Counted from the first letter of the stretch, positions 24,841 to 32,487 are shown. The stretch: DNA of 64,000 bases from JACZYA01 sp965247455 (GCA_965247455.1 CBDFHE010000018.1:310001-374000), one strand, 5' to 3'. The notes: generated by a model not told the origin, from the sequence alone. Numbers and translations are program-made.

Positions 24841-25300
24841 CCCTGTTGGGCGAAAGCTCTAGCCGCGCCCGCGCCGCTGGAGTAAGTCCAAACTCTCCGG
24901 CAAAATTCTGCATCAGCTTCAGGTATTTTTGAGCGATCGAGACCTGGGGCCACTGCTGCATGTACTTGATCGGGCCTTTTGGGTGCTCGATGGTTGGCTC
25001 TCCACGGACGGCAAACACAAACCCGTTCTGATTCAACCATTCAGTTGCCTCTTTCCACTTGGCGTAGGCGTCGCAGTAGCCCGCCAGGGCGTCCCCGTCC
25101 ACCAGGGTGAGCAGGCCGAGACGCATCAGGATGGGAACTGTGCGCTCCCAACAGGTTTTGGCATCGTCAGTTAGCCAGTTGGGACACTGCGGCCTGCCCT
25201 TAGGAGGTTTGAGCTCCCGGTTGTTGATGGGTTGCTTGCCTGGATTTCCTTGTTTGAGGCGAATTGAGGTCGGCTTCTTTGGTGGTCCGCGCCGTCCCAC
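24758..25300 (-). CDS. Terminase small subunit (P27 family)
   Basis: 180 residues from the GTG at 25300, giving the typical P27 N-terminus VGRRGPPKKPTSIRLKQGN; the frame extends upstream to an ATG at 25429, but that would overlap the previous gene. Further motifs: PNWLTDDAKTCWERTVPIL, DGDALAGYCDAYAKWKEA and EFGLTPAARARL near the C-terminus. It recognises phage DNA ends and hands them to TerL. The conserved core is intact; the acidic tail (DDEDEFDREYFG) is variable in the family. Confidence 0.9.
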   Translation of the reverse strand: MGRRGPPKKPTSIRLKQGNPGKQPINNRELKPPKGRPQCPNWLTDDAKTCWERTVPILMRLGLLTLVDGDALAGYCDAYAKWKEATEWLNQNGFVFAVRGEPTIEHPKGPIKYMQQWPQVSIAQKYLKLMQNFAGEFGLTPAARARLELSPNRDDEDEFDREYFGPAAAAQADPEEKWKN

Positions 25301-25344
25301 GGGGAACGCTGGGGAGCCAATGCGAAATCCGCGCTGGTTCCCTT

Positions 25345-26154
25345 TCAGGAAATTGGTTGGATGGCCTCTTGACCGTCCGGCCCGCCTGCCGTTCGGGCAG
25401 GAGAGCGGGCAGGAGGGTACTCTTTCCATTCCCTTCCGTCAAGTTGGGTGCCCATCTCCGTGCGTGCGGCGGCGGATTGTTTGAAGAAGAAGGCAACTCC
25501 TTGGGCTTTGCAGAGTCCGAGAATTTCTCGGGCCCATTGGTGGGGCATGGGTCGGAAGCCCGATCCACTCTCGCCTCCGACGATCACCCAATCAATGCCG
25601 GTCAGATTCAGTCCGACCAGCCGCGCAAGCAAAGGTTCAGCGGAAATGAACCTGACGTGCGCCGGGATTTTCCGAAGTTCGTCAACTCGCCAGAGATAGT
25701 CGGGATTCTCAACGCTCACGCCTAGCCACACGTTCGGCCAGGGCTTTTCCCAGGGCGCCCAAGGCAGGAGACGATTTTCTTCCGGCTGCATGATGCGTTC
25801 CGGGCGCTTGGTGAGAATCTGAAAAATAAGATTGGGGCATCGTTCGATGATGTTCCAAGCCTCTGCCCGCCATTGGTCGGCGTCGGGGTGAAAGAAATCC
25901 GACCAGGAGCAGGTAAATACGTTTTCCGTCTTGCCTGCCGCTTCTGCATTGCGCTGCCAGCGTGCAGGTTCCCGCCAGGTGGTGGTTTTGATGACCCGTT
26001 CGGGGTTCCACATCTCAAGGTTTCCGGTTTGGCGGGCCCGCTTCTCCTGAGCAGTGAACATGTAGCAGTGCTTGCATCCGGGGCTGATCTTGGTGCAGCC
26101 GCGCCAGGGATTCCAAGTGTGTTGCGTCCAACTGATGGCAGTTTGCTCAGCCAT
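25345..26154 (-). CDS. Phage Gp37/Gp68 family protein (DUF5131, radical-SAM-like)
   Basis: 269 residues. N-terminus MAEQTAISWTQHTWNPWRGC followed by TKISPGCKHCYM, the three-cysteine cluster expected to bind an iron-sulphur cluster, then ILTKRPERI, WLGVSVEN and WVIVGGESGSGFRPM, all typical of DUF5131. Phages often carry it; its reaction is unknown, and a TIM-barrel radical SAM-like fold is presumed. The last 25 residues are repeat-like and low in complexity. Located directly upstream of TerS. Confidence 0.9.
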   Translation of the reverse strand: MAEQTAISWTQHTWNPWRGCTKISPGCKHCYMFTAQEKRARQTGNLEMWNPERVIKTTTWREPARWQRNAEAAGKTENVFTCSWSDFFHPDADQWRAEAWNIIERCPNLIFQILTKRPERIMQPEENRLLPWAPWEKPWPNVWLGVSVENPDYLWRVDELRKIPAHVRFISAEPLLARLVGLNLTGIDWVIVGGESGSGFRPMPHQWAREILGLCKAQGVAFFFKQSAAARTEMGTQLDGREWKEYPPARSPARTAGGPDGQEAIQPIS

Positions 26155-26209
26155 GATTGCCCCCCTGCACCTCCAGTCTAAACCTAGGGGCCAGCTTTGT
26201 CAACGCATT

Positions 26210-26377
26210 TCAGGGTGTGGTGAACCGGCCAACGCCTGCCGCGCCAGGGGTGAATCGGATGGGATCATCTCTCGGCTCTTGCAATTGATACAGCCCTGGT
26301 AAGTCGCCAGCCGACTCGGTTCGCTTCTCCTGTAGCAGCAGATCGGCATGGTTTCGATCAATCTCTGCTGTCGTCAT
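26210..26377 (-). CDS. Possible small phage protein (55 aa)
   Basis: An ATG at 26377 opens a 55-codon frame (MTTAEIDRNHADLLLQEKR...FTTP) reading toward the DUF5131 gene, in the same direction as the phage operon. Composition is protein-like, but the ribosome site is weak and no family is known. Confidence 0.35.
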   Translation of the reverse strand: MTTAEIDRNHADLLLQEKRTESAGDLPGLYQLQEPRDDPIRFTPGAAGVGRFTTP

Positions 26378-26474
26378 ACCGCAATTCTACAAACACACTT
26401 CGCCCCTCGCTCACTTTTCCCTTGATACTGTGGACACTAAGTAGTAAGATTGCCTCATAAATCAGGAGGCGACA

Positions 26475-27413
26475 ATGGCTTGTAGGGCACCGGGAAAACA
26501 TTTCAGGAAGGGGCTCTCCACCAGGCAATTCTTTAATCTGTTCCCCGATGATGCGACGGCGGAGCAGTGGTTCATCGCCCAGCGCTGGCCGCATGGCATC
26601 GCCTGCCCCGAGTGCGGATCGCTGAACGTGCTGGTTGGTGCCAAGCATCCGTCACAGCCCTACCGTTGCCGCGACTGCCGCAAGAAGTTCAGCACCAAGA
26701 TCGGGACCCCGATGGAAGGCTCTAACATCGGATACCGCGATTGGCTCCATGCGATCTACCTCATTGCAACCAACCTCAAGAGCGTGTCCAGCATGAAGCT
26801 CCACCGGGAGCTGGATATCAGCCAGCGTTCCGCCTGGCACCTGGCGCACCGCATCCGCAAGGGGATGGGTATTGAGGAGACCGGCCAGTTTGCCGGACCG
26901 GTAGAGGCGGATGAGACCTACTTCGGCGGAAAGCGACGCAACATGCCGAAGTCGAAGCGGGCCGGGATGGAAGGGCGCGGGCCGTCTGGCAAAACCGCAG
27001 TGGTTGGCGTCAAGGACCGCGCCAGCAACAAGGTTCGGGCGCAAGTGGTTGACAGGACCGACGGAGAAACGCTCCAGGGATTTGTGCTTGACAGCATCGA
27101 GTCGGGTGCGAAAGTATACACAGACGAGGCCCGCGCATACGATGCACTGCCGAACCGGGAAGCAGTCGCACACTCCCTCCTTGAGTATGTCCGAGGGCCA
27201 ATTCACACAAACGGCGTAGAGTCCTTTTGGTCGATGCTCAAGAGGGCGCACATGGGAACCTTCCATAGGCTGAGCCCCCGCCATCTCCACCGCTACGTGG
27301 GCGAGTTTGTCTCCCGTCACAACCTGAGCGAGTTGGACACCCTCAAGCAGATGGGAGCCATTGTGCGGCTCATGGATGGCCATCGGCTGCGGTACAAGGA
27401 CCTGGTGAGTTAG
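26475..27413 (+). CDS. IS1595 family transposase (ISXO2-like)
   Basis: 312 residues. An N-terminal zinc ribbon (CPECGSLNV...YRCRDCRKKF) is followed by TGTPMEGSNIGYRDWLHAIYL-type segment and the DDE/N catalytic core: VEADETYFGGKRRNM, VYTDEARAYDALPN and HTNGVESFWSMLKRA. The ATG follows AGGAGG. All motifs are intact, so the element may be functional. The next gene starts four bases after its stop. Confidence 0.95.
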   Translation: MACRAPGKHFRKGLSTRQFFNLFPDDATAEQWFIAQRWPHGIACPECGSLNVLVGAKHPSQPYRCRDCRKKFSTKIGTPMEGSNIGYRDWLHAIYLIATNLKSVSSMKLHRELDISQRSAWHLAHRIRKGMGIEETGQFAGPVEADETYFGGKRRNMPKSKRAGMEGRGPSGKTAVVGVKDRASNKVRAQVVDRTDGETLQGFVLDSIESGAKVYTDEARAYDALPNREAVAHSLLEYVRGPIHTNGVESFWSMLKRAHMGTFHRLSPRHLHRYVGEFVSRHNLSELDTLKQMGAIVRLMDGHRLRYKDLVS

Positions 27414-27417
27414 GGGT

Positions 27418-28080
27418 ATGCACTTCTCAGGCTACAAGCCCCTGAGTAGCGTATGGTCCGGGAAGGACTCCGCACTCATCGAAGCAATGCTTGAGTTCTA
27501 CTCCGTGATACCGCCGGACCCGATTCTGGACGCAACCTACAATGCCGGCAGGTTTTGGGCTGGCTCAACTCGCAGTGTTGTGTCCATGGATATCGACCCC
27601 CGATACAAGCCGGATATCATTGCCGACAATCGAGAAATGCCTGGGGTGGAATCGGATTTGTTTTCCGTGGTTGTCTACGACCCGCCGCACGTTGGACCGC
27701 AGGGCAGGGACAAAAGCAAGAAGCGGTTTGATGTTGACTTCGGGGCGACGGTCGCCTGTGGCAAGCAACACAACTGGAATCTCAGCTACCTGTACCCACC
27801 GTTTCTATTGCAGGCCAAGCGGGTTCTGAAACAGGACGGCCTTCTGCTTGCGAAGATCACCGACATGGTGAATAACCATCGCTCGCGCTGGGCTCATTGC
27901 GACTTCATGCGGATGGCAGGCGAGACTGGATTCGTTGTGTGTGACCTGATCGTTAAGGTTCGGAATGGCCCGATGACTTCTACAAAGTGGAAGACCGCCC
28001 ATCACGCCCGAAAACGCCATTGCTTTTGGATCGTGTGTCGGAACGGAAAACGCTGTGACCGGCCCATCATCGCGTCGTAG
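27418..28080 (+). CDS. DNA methyltransferase-like protein (DPPH motif), transposon passenger
   Basis: 220 residues. A SAM-dependent methyltransferase fold is suggested by ILDATYNAGRFW (motif I region), VVSMDIDP (end of strand 2) and VVVYDPPHVGP, a DPPH variant of the amino-methyltransferase motif IV. A C-terminal strand pattern RHCFWIVCR resembles N4/N6 methyltransferases. It is expected to protect DNA against the adjacent restriction enzyme. It overlaps the convergent nuclease gene by 14 bp. The glycine-rich motif I is atypical, so the exact target is uncertain. Confidence 0.75.
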   Translation: MHFSGYKPLSSVWSGKDSALIEAMLEFYSVIPPDPILDATYNAGRFWAGSTRSVVSMDIDPRYKPDIIADNREMPGVESDLFSVVVYDPPHVGPQGRDKSKKRFDVDFGATVACGKQHNWNLSYLYPPFLLQAKRVLKQDGLLLAKITDMVNNHRSRWAHCDFMRMAGETGFVVCDLIVKVRNGPMTSTKWKTAHHARKRHCFWIVCRNGKRCDRPIIAS

Positions 28081-28528
28081 GTGGGAACATCGCATCCCAG
28101 AGGCTCACCCTATTTGTTCCCGGACGGCCCTTCCCTGGCACCTTGCTCCCGAATCCACTATCGTTCCATTCAGGGATGTAGTGAGCCATGAGCGCGAACT
28201 CGGCGGCAAACACCCACCACTCGCTGATGAAGGTCAGGTAGCGGCATTCCATATCCGCGCGGGTGATGTTCTGGCGGCTGTCGATCTTGGTTATATGCTC
28301 AGAGAATCGGCTACGCAGGGTTCTCCGGCTCTGGGTGGTTCCTTTGGATGCCTTGCCGATATAGACCAAATCGCCCTTGTAGTAGAGGGCGTAGATGCCG
28401 CTTGCCTGCGGCCCGACACCCTTGGTGAGGGAGAGTATTGGGCTTGATTCGAGCTTTTCTACGACCTGAGATCGGATGCCTCGGTCAAGGTCAAAATCGA
28501 AGTGGTGCGGGTCGTTACCGTCAGGCAT
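28067..28528 (-). CDS. GIY-YIG restriction endonuclease (Eco29kI-like)
   Basis: 153 residues. SGIYALYYKGDLVYIGKAS carries the GIY...YIG signature, followed by the conserved Arg helix (RSRFSEHITKI), the Glu in VFAAEFALMAHY and the NDSGFGSKVPGKGRPG segment near the C-terminus, all as in the Eco29kI-type restriction enzymes. Such enzymes cut DNA directly rather than through homing. The gene is convergent with the methyltransferase and its cognate specificity is unknown. Known Eco29kI partners are C5-cytosine methyltransferases, whereas this neighbour is a DPPH-type enzyme. Confidence 0.85.
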   Translation of the reverse strand: MPDGNDPHHFDFDLDRGIRSQVVEKLESSPILSLTKGVGPQASGIYALYYKGDLVYIGKASKGTTQSRRTLRSRFSEHITKIDSRQNITRADMECRYLTFISEWWVFAAEFALMAHYIPEWNDSGFGSKVPGKGRPGTNRVSLWDAMFPPTTR

Positions 28529-28560
28529 GACCGGTCATTGTACCAGACAAGGATGCGACC

Positions 28561-28758
28561 ATGAACCGCAAGCCAGCCACACCCCAGAGCCTCGAAGTGG
28601 TCCGAGCCAGCTACCAGCCGACCCAGGCCCAGATGAAAGAGGAGTTCGAGGTTCCCGTCCGTGGGGTAACCGCCTATGAGCGGATGGTCGCCCTTACCCG
28701 CGCCATGGTGCGGCCCGTCAAGCTCCGCAGGATCGACAAGCCCCGGAAGCGGAGGTGA
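28561..28758 (+). CDS. Small basic protein, likely transposon passenger
   Basis: 65 residues, divergent from the nuclease and starting 32 bp from its ATG. The N-terminal TPQSLEVVRASYQPTQAQMK followed by a basic C-terminus (LRRIDKPRKRR) is a pattern I associate with short ORFs near IS1595-type transposases, though its function is not known. It could be a controller or an unrelated phage ORF. Confidence 0.5.
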   Translation: MNRKPATPQSLEVVRASYQPTQAQMKEEFEVPVRGVTAYERMVALTRAMVRPVKLRRIDKPRKRR

Positions 28759-28817
28759 CGGGCTTGGCCACTATTCGATGTAATACCCATTTTTTGCTCA
28801 TGTTTCCCTCCCCTTCC

Positions 28818-29414
28818 TTATTGTGCTCTGCCCTTAAACCCTAGCGAAAGTTGAGTGGATTGGCAAATCAAACCGTAGTAGGTGACGTTGCGCAGTACGA
28901 TCCGATAACCCTTGGCAACTCGCGCCGTTGGTATGTGGCGGAGCAGGATATAACGGTCGGCAAAGACCGCCAGCTCGCGCTTCATCGGAACCGGCCAATC
29001 TTTCGGGATGCCCATCAGCTCGCGCGCATACTTGCTGACGTTGGCGCCGCCGGCGCCGCTGACTGCGCCGTGGGTCAGGAAGAACACCGTCTTTTGCTCG
29101 ATGCGTGGAAACAGTTCTCCCCAGGACAGCCAGGGTTCGCCGTAGGTGTCCACGTCCACCACGTTGTAGCGGCTCATATCAAACGCCTGGAGGAAGCTGG
29201 CCGTCACCTTGGCCTTCAGGGTTCCCGGCATACGGGGCATATTGTCCACCGGCGTGTAGCCGTGAACACGCATGCGCTTGCTTACTTCCTGCCAGATCAA
29301 GCCTTCCCCTGCATAGAGGTCTAGCACCTGGAGGTCGCCCAACTTGGCCTCGTGGAGCACCTGCCGGCGGAGTTCAACCTTCAGCTGCAGCGATTTGTTG
29401 TCGGTCTTAGGCAT
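28818..29414 (-). CDS. Class I SAM-dependent methyltransferase-like phage protein
   Basis: 198 residues. LQVLDLYAGEGLIWQEVSKR is a clear motif I of a Rossmann methyltransferase, followed by VDNMPRMPG and NVVDVDTYGEPWLSW (motif IV region). The rest (KTVFFLTHGAVSG..., ELMGIPKDWPVP) lacks a recognised DNA or RNA methyltransferase signature. It belongs to the leftward phage operon just right of the transposon. Substrate unknown. Confidence 0.7.
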   Translation of the reverse strand: MPKTDNKSLQLKVELRRQVLHEAKLGDLQVLDLYAGEGLIWQEVSKRMRVHGYTPVDNMPRMPGTLKAKVTASFLQAFDMSRYNVVDVDTYGEPWLSWGELFPRIEQKTVFFLTHGAVSGAGGANVSKYARELMGIPKDWPVPMKRELAVFADRYILLRHIPTARVAKGYRIVLRNVTYYGLICQSTQLSLGFKGRAQ

Positions 29415-29426
29415 TCATCTGTTCCG

Positions 29427-29660
29427 CTATTTCTTTTTCGGACGGCCGCCCAGCTTGCCCCAGCGGCGGTAGTCTCTACGGCTATATTTCTTCTGCCGGG
29501 CCTTCTGACCTTTTCTACCGAGGCGGCGAAAGTCGGCCTGTTGTCGCAGGCATGCGATGGCAGAGTCCAGTGCCTCCTCACGTTCCGGAATCAGCAGCTC
29601 TAGTCGGCCAAGCCTTCCTTTGATTTCAGAGAGCCACTCGACGGTGCGTTTTTCAGTCAT
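29427..29660 (-). CDS. Small basic phage protein
   Basis: 77 residues, with a helical first half (EWLSEIKGRLGRLELLIPER) and a strongly basic second half ending RRWGKLGGRPKKK. The GRP-K tail resembles AT-hook-like or nucleic-acid-binding tails. It starts 12 bp before the methyltransferase-like gene. Unknown function. Confidence 0.6.
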   Translation of the reverse strand: MTEKRTVEWLSEIKGRLGRLELLIPEREEALDSAIACLRQQADFRRLGRKGQKARQKKYSRRDYRRWGKLGGRPKKK

Positions 29661-29690
29661 GGCATCAGGTGCCGATACGGTTCTTGGTGG

Positions 29691-29798
29691 TCAGCTTGCA
29701 CCAAGGAGAGCTTTTTCCCCAGCTCTAAAACGGGCATCATCGCGCATCCCCTTGATCCCCTCCTCAAAATCCTGACCGCATCCACCGCAAACTTTCAT
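29691..29798 (-). CDS. Short zinc-finger-like protein, paralogue of 34755-35108
   Basis: 35 residues starting MKVCGGCGQDFEEGIKG, almost identical to the first 17 residues of the gene starting at 35108 (MKVCGECARDFEEGNKG). The upstream DNA is also nearly identical, including the CCCGAGCG repeat. It lacks the C-terminal zinc finger of its paralogue and looks like a truncated duplicate. Confidence 0.5.
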   Translation of the reverse strand: MKVCGGCGQDFEEGIKGMRDDARFRAGEKALLGAS

Positions 29799-29815
29799 GC
29801 CGACCTCCTTTTCTG

Positions 29816-30067
29816 TCATCCCGAGCGTAGTCGAGGGACCTGCGTGTTCTTCTTGTTCCTACCTACCTGCCTGCCCGCCGACCCGTCCTCCGTAGCCCGA
29901 AGGGCGTAGGAGGAAGCCTTGGCGTAGGCGGGGACTTTTTGGGTTTGAAGCCGACAGCGGGTGTTGACGCAGACCAACCCTTCCGAAACCCCCTCGGATT
30001 CGCGTTGTAACGCGTCCTGGTGGGTGGTCAGCGATTCTGCGCTGGTAGGAGTGGATTTCCGTGGCAT
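29816..30067 (-). CDS. Hypothetical protein with repeat-derived C-terminus
   Basis: 83 residues. The first half (MPRKSTPTSAESLTTHQDAL...) is hydrophilic. From about residue 45 on it is encoded by interspersed repeats: the imperfect palindrome around 29885-29915 (CCTCCGTAGCCC/GGGCGTAGGAGG) and the CCCGAGCG-AGTCGAGG element at its end, which supplies the terminal VPRLRSG and stop. The original C-terminus has probably been replaced. Confidence 0.4.
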   Translation of the reverse strand: MPRKSTPTSAESLTTHQDALQRESEGVSEGLVCVNTRCRLQTQKVPAYAKASSYALRATEDGSAGRQVGRNKKNTQVPRLRSG

Positions 30068-30299
30068 CGTTCGTTACCAGGAGCCTGAGACCTGTCAAAT
30101 GGGTCCTGGCAAGCTCCTGAGCAGGGAAACCGGAGAAGTCCAGCCAGCGCCAGCGTGAAAGGAACCGATCCTCTAGGTATTTCGTCGAGTTGGCCGTGAA
30201 GATGAACATAGTTTGCGGCGGGAAAGCGGTCGCATCCAGCTTGGAGAGGAAGGCTTGCTGAGCCGCCAGCGGTTGCGGAAACTCCAGCCTCATTGTCAT
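29859..30299 (-). pseudogene. Truncated AAA+ ATPase remnant
   Basis: From the ATG at 30299 (RBS AGGGGA) about 65 residues look like the middle of a clamp-loader-type AAA+ protein: FPQPLAAQQAFLSKLD, sensor-1-like TMFIFTANSTKYLE and the arginine-finger region DRFLSRWRWLDFS. The N-terminal Walker motifs are absent, and after about 30100 the frame becomes repeat sequence. It may still be translated because promoter and RBS precede it. Confidence 0.5.
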
Positions 30300-30329
30300 C
30301 GCATTCCCCTTAACTACGTCCTAGTTGTA

Positions 30330-30371
30330 AAGATAGGGGGTAGGTTTGTAAAGTCAATTCGTACAAACCTA
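30330..30371 (-). promoter_or_regulatory. Leftward promoter with palindromic operator
   Basis: On the minus strand TTGACT (30357-30352) and TATCTT (30335-30330) are spaced by 16 bp and lie 30 bp upstream of an RBS and ATG. A perfect 10-bp inverted repeat TAGGTTTGTA/TACAAACCTA (30341-30350 and 30362-30371, 11-bp spacer) brackets the -35 element, as a repressor or activator site would. It lies between the ParB-like gene and the long leftward gene array. Confidence 0.55.
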
Positions 30372-30397
30372 GACCCTAGCATACAGGGGGGGGTTAT

Positions 30398-30985
30398 CTA
30401 ATCTCGGGTGCTTTGCACCACGATTTCCGCCTCTTTTTCGAGCGCCGCGATGTGTTCTCGGACAGAACCATAGGCGTTGATGGGGATTCCGGTAAGAATC
30501 CAGATCAGCTTTGGCGGCGGGCGTAGGTCAAGTTCTTCAATTTCGCCCTTTCTGACGTCGGCGATCATGTCCTCAATTTCTCGCCGGTCAAAGCCGGTCA
30601 GGCCCAGGTCAACTTTGTCGATTCCTTCCAACTCCGCCAGGACCTCGCGGAGCATGGGCATGCTCCAATCGCCTTTGATTCGGTTAAGAGCTAGATTCAG
30701 CGCTTTGGCCCGTGCGTCGCTGATGTCTTGAAAAACAACCGGGACTTTCCGGAGTCCTTCTGCAATGGCGGCGCGTAGGCGCTGGTGTCCACCGATGATC
30801 TGATTCCCATCGGTGCGGACTACGATCGGTTCAACGAAGCCGTACTCTCGTATGGAGCGACGGAGTTTGTTGAACTCGGTGGGTTTGATTTTGCGGGGGT
30901 TGTACTTAGAAGGGTTGAGAGTTCGAGGTTCGACGTAGATAATTTCTAGGTGGTCCGCGGGCTTGTCTTTTTTTCGTTTCGCCAT
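30398..30985 (-). CDS. ParB/Spo0J-like nuclease-domain protein
   Basis: 195 residues. The ParB N-terminal domain is clear: LNPSKYNPRKIKP, LRRSIREYGFVEPIVVRTDG and QIIGGHQRLRAAIAEG. The C-terminal third (DLGLTGFDRREIEDMIADV) is typical of the phage type that often sits near terminase genes, where some members are fused to methyltransferases. There is no ParA neighbour, so partitioning is unlikely; a nuclease or DNA-modification role is more plausible. Confidence 0.85.
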   Translation of the reverse strand: MAKRKKDKPADHLEIIYVEPRTLNPSKYNPRKIKPTEFNKLRRSIREYGFVEPIVVRTDGNQIIGGHQRLRAAIAEGLRKVPVVFQDISDARAKALNLALNRIKGDWSMPMLREVLAELEGIDKVDLGLTGFDRREIEDMIADVRKGEIEELDLRPPPKLIWILTGIPINAYGSVREHIAALEKEAEIVVQSTRD

Positions 30986-31075
30986 TTCTAAACACCCCCC
31001 CCCTCACGAAACCCTCGACCGCGTGTAAGCCATTGGCACAACGGTCTAGGAGAGTATTCCATACAAACACACCCC

Positions 31076-31429
31076 CTATACCCCCACATTGGAAGAGAAG
31101 CCTTGTTCGTGGGCGGTTCTGCGATTGTGACATCGCTCGCATAGTCCGCGCAGATTCTCCAGCTCGTCGGGGCCTCCGTCGCTTCTCCGTATGATGTGGT
31201 CTGCATGAGTAGATGGTTCTTGATGGCAGGAAGTACAAATCGGATCTCGAGCTAGGACTTGTTTGCGAAGTGTTTCGCGCCAGTTGTAGTCGTAGCCTCT
31301 GCGTGCTGCGGTTGGTCGGGTAGCATCGTAGGCTTTGCGGTGTTCTTTGGTGTGAACATCGCAGAAGCGTTGCCGCGTCAGGAGTGGACAACCTGAGTGT
31401 GCGCAGGGTTTTTTCAATGCCCAGGGCAT
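31076..31429 (-). CDS. HNH endonuclease, packaging-type
   Basis: 117 residues from the ATG at 31429. An N-terminal zinc site (PCAHSGCPLLTRQRFCDVH) is followed by the HNH core: RDPICTSCHQEPSTHADHI, then DELENLRGLCERCHNRRTAH. This is the small HNH protein commonly encoded near terminase genes in HK97-like phages, where it assists cleavage of the packaging site. Here it is separated from TerS by accessory genes and the transposon. Confidence 0.9.
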   Translation of the reverse strand: MPWALKKPCAHSGCPLLTRQRFCDVHTKEHRKAYDATRPTAARRGYDYNWRETLRKQVLARDPICTSCHQEPSTHADHIIRRSDGGPDELENLRGLCERCHNRRTAHEQGFSSNVGV

Positions 31430-31466
31430 GGTGTTTTTCTCGGTCGGTTTCCTTCCACAGAAGAGT

Positions 31467-31687
31467 TTTTCCACAGGTTGCACAAGGGCATGCTGCCTTC
31501 TTGGCTCCTCTTATAGGACGGTTATACTAGGACGGTTCGGGCGAACATGGGTTCGCCCCCGAAGATTTTTCGCCCCCAGGCTAAGTCGTACTATTCTAAT
31601 GAGTTATTTTCCTGTGGAAAAGGTCGCTTCGCCCCCGAAGATTTTTCGCCCCCGAAAAATAGTGCTTTTTCCACAGGGTTATTCACA
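31467..31687. other. Candidate phage replication origin (iterons and DnaA boxes)
   Basis: Four copies of TTCGCCCCC (31552-31560, 31569-31577, 31628-31636, 31645-31653) are arranged as two pairs spaced by 8 bp. They are interleaved with one perfect DnaA box TTATTCACA (31679-31687) and three TTTTCCACA boxes (31467-31475, 31613-31621 on the minus strand, 31667-31675). An AT-rich segment lies between the pairs. A HTH gene of replication-initiator type starts 285 bp away. Confidence 0.55.
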
Positions 31688-31702
31688 GCGGCGAAATAGA
31701 AA

Positions 31703-31972
31703 TCACTGGCTCACTTGCTTCAGGCAGTAGCGGTTGGTGCCATGGGGGCCGGCGCCCCACTGAACCTCCAGCTCTCCAATCTGACACAGTCGCTTCAGCG
31801 CGTGCTGCACCTGCCGTGTCGAGAGCCGGGCTTCCCGCGCTATCGTCCGTACTGAAGGCCAAGCGTTGTTGCCCCGGCTGTCGGCATGGTTTGCGATCGC
31901 AATCAGCACGCAGCGGTCGCCGAGCCGCGCCTGCGAATTCTCCAGCACCCAACTGATGGCCTGCACGCTCAC
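31703..31972 (-). CDS. Helix-turn-helix protein, replication-initiator-like
   Basis: 89 residues. SVQAISWVLENSQARLGDR, ANHADSRGNNAWPSVRTIAR and LSTRQVQHALKRLCQIGELE form the HTH_36-type winged helix seen at the N-terminus of phage replication proteins. Only the DNA-binding domain is present. It ends 16 bp before the origin-like region and starts within the stop of the upstream gene (ATGA overlap). A role in origin recognition is inferred. Confidence 0.75.
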   Translation of the reverse strand: MSVQAISWVLENSQARLGDRCVLIAIANHADSRGNNAWPSVRTIAREARLSTRQVQHALKRLCQIGELEVQWGAGPHGTNRYCLKQVSQ

Positions 31973-32262
31973 GATGTCAGGATTCTCTTGGCGATCCAGT
32001 GCTCGAGATAGGTGGTGGGCAATGCGGCTCTGAGGTCTGTTTCCATCTTTTGCGCCTCTCGACTATCAGAACCATGCCAGCTATAAATTATGCGAAGATA
32101 AACCGCTAACGCTTCCATCTGCATGCGCTTCACGATGTTTTCCCTGATTGCTTTGGTGTATTCCGCGAGGAGCCTTAAGAACTCTTCACTCTTGCGTGCG
32201 TCATCACTGACGCATTCCAAAAATAAGTTGACTCGGTTCGTACCCAAAACTTGCTGGCTCAT
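31969..32262 (-). CDS. Helical phage early protein
   Basis: 97 residues, predicted almost entirely helical (KSEEFLRLLAEYTKAIRENI, MQMEALAVYLRIIYSWHGSD). It is coupled to the HTH protein by ATGA. No family recognised. Confidence 0.6.
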   Translation of the reverse strand: MSQQVLGTNRVNLFLECVSDDARKSEEFLRLLAEYTKAIRENIVKRMQMEALAVYLRIIYSWHGSDSREAQKMETDLRAALPTTYLEHWIAKRILTS

Positions 32263-32274
32263 TTCTTCTCCTTG

Positions 32275-32472
32275 TCATGCTGGTTTAGTGCCGTGGTGGG
32301 CCTTCTGTAGGTGGACCTGGAAGCCTTTCTCGGCCCGCGCCCGCGTGTCCCAGGTCTGCTCGAAGCACCGGCCGGCGGGGTTGCGGTTGTCCTCGTAGAT
32401 GCGCTCCCAGCCGCAGTCAGGGCAGCGCACCAGCACCTGGCCATTCTCCATCTCATGGATCGCCTGTGCCAT
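32275..32472 (-). CDS. Small zinc-finger protein
   Basis: 65 residues with a C2H2-like arrangement: VRCPDCGWERIYEDN followed by HLQKAHHGTKPA. It belongs to the leftward early run of zinc-binding proteins. DNA or RNA binding is possible; no target is known. Confidence 0.65.
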   Translation of the reverse strand: MAQAIHEMENGQVLVRCPDCGWERIYEDNRNPAGRCFEQTWDTRARAEKGFQVHLQKAHHGTKPA

Positions 32473-32487
32473 TTTCTTTTTCTCCCC

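Larger units (their letters stand above)
26432..28800 (+). mobile_element. IS1595-type transposon with restriction-modification passengers
   Basis: A rightward transposase gene is followed by a methyltransferase, an oppositely oriented GIY-YIG nuclease and a small ORF, all within a leftward phage operon. The orientation and content set it apart from the phage. Some IS1595 groups are known to carry passenger genes. Only weak end similarity is visible (GATACTGTGGAC near 26434 against GAATAGTGGCC on the opposite strand near 28772), so the boundaries are approximate. Confidence 0.65.
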
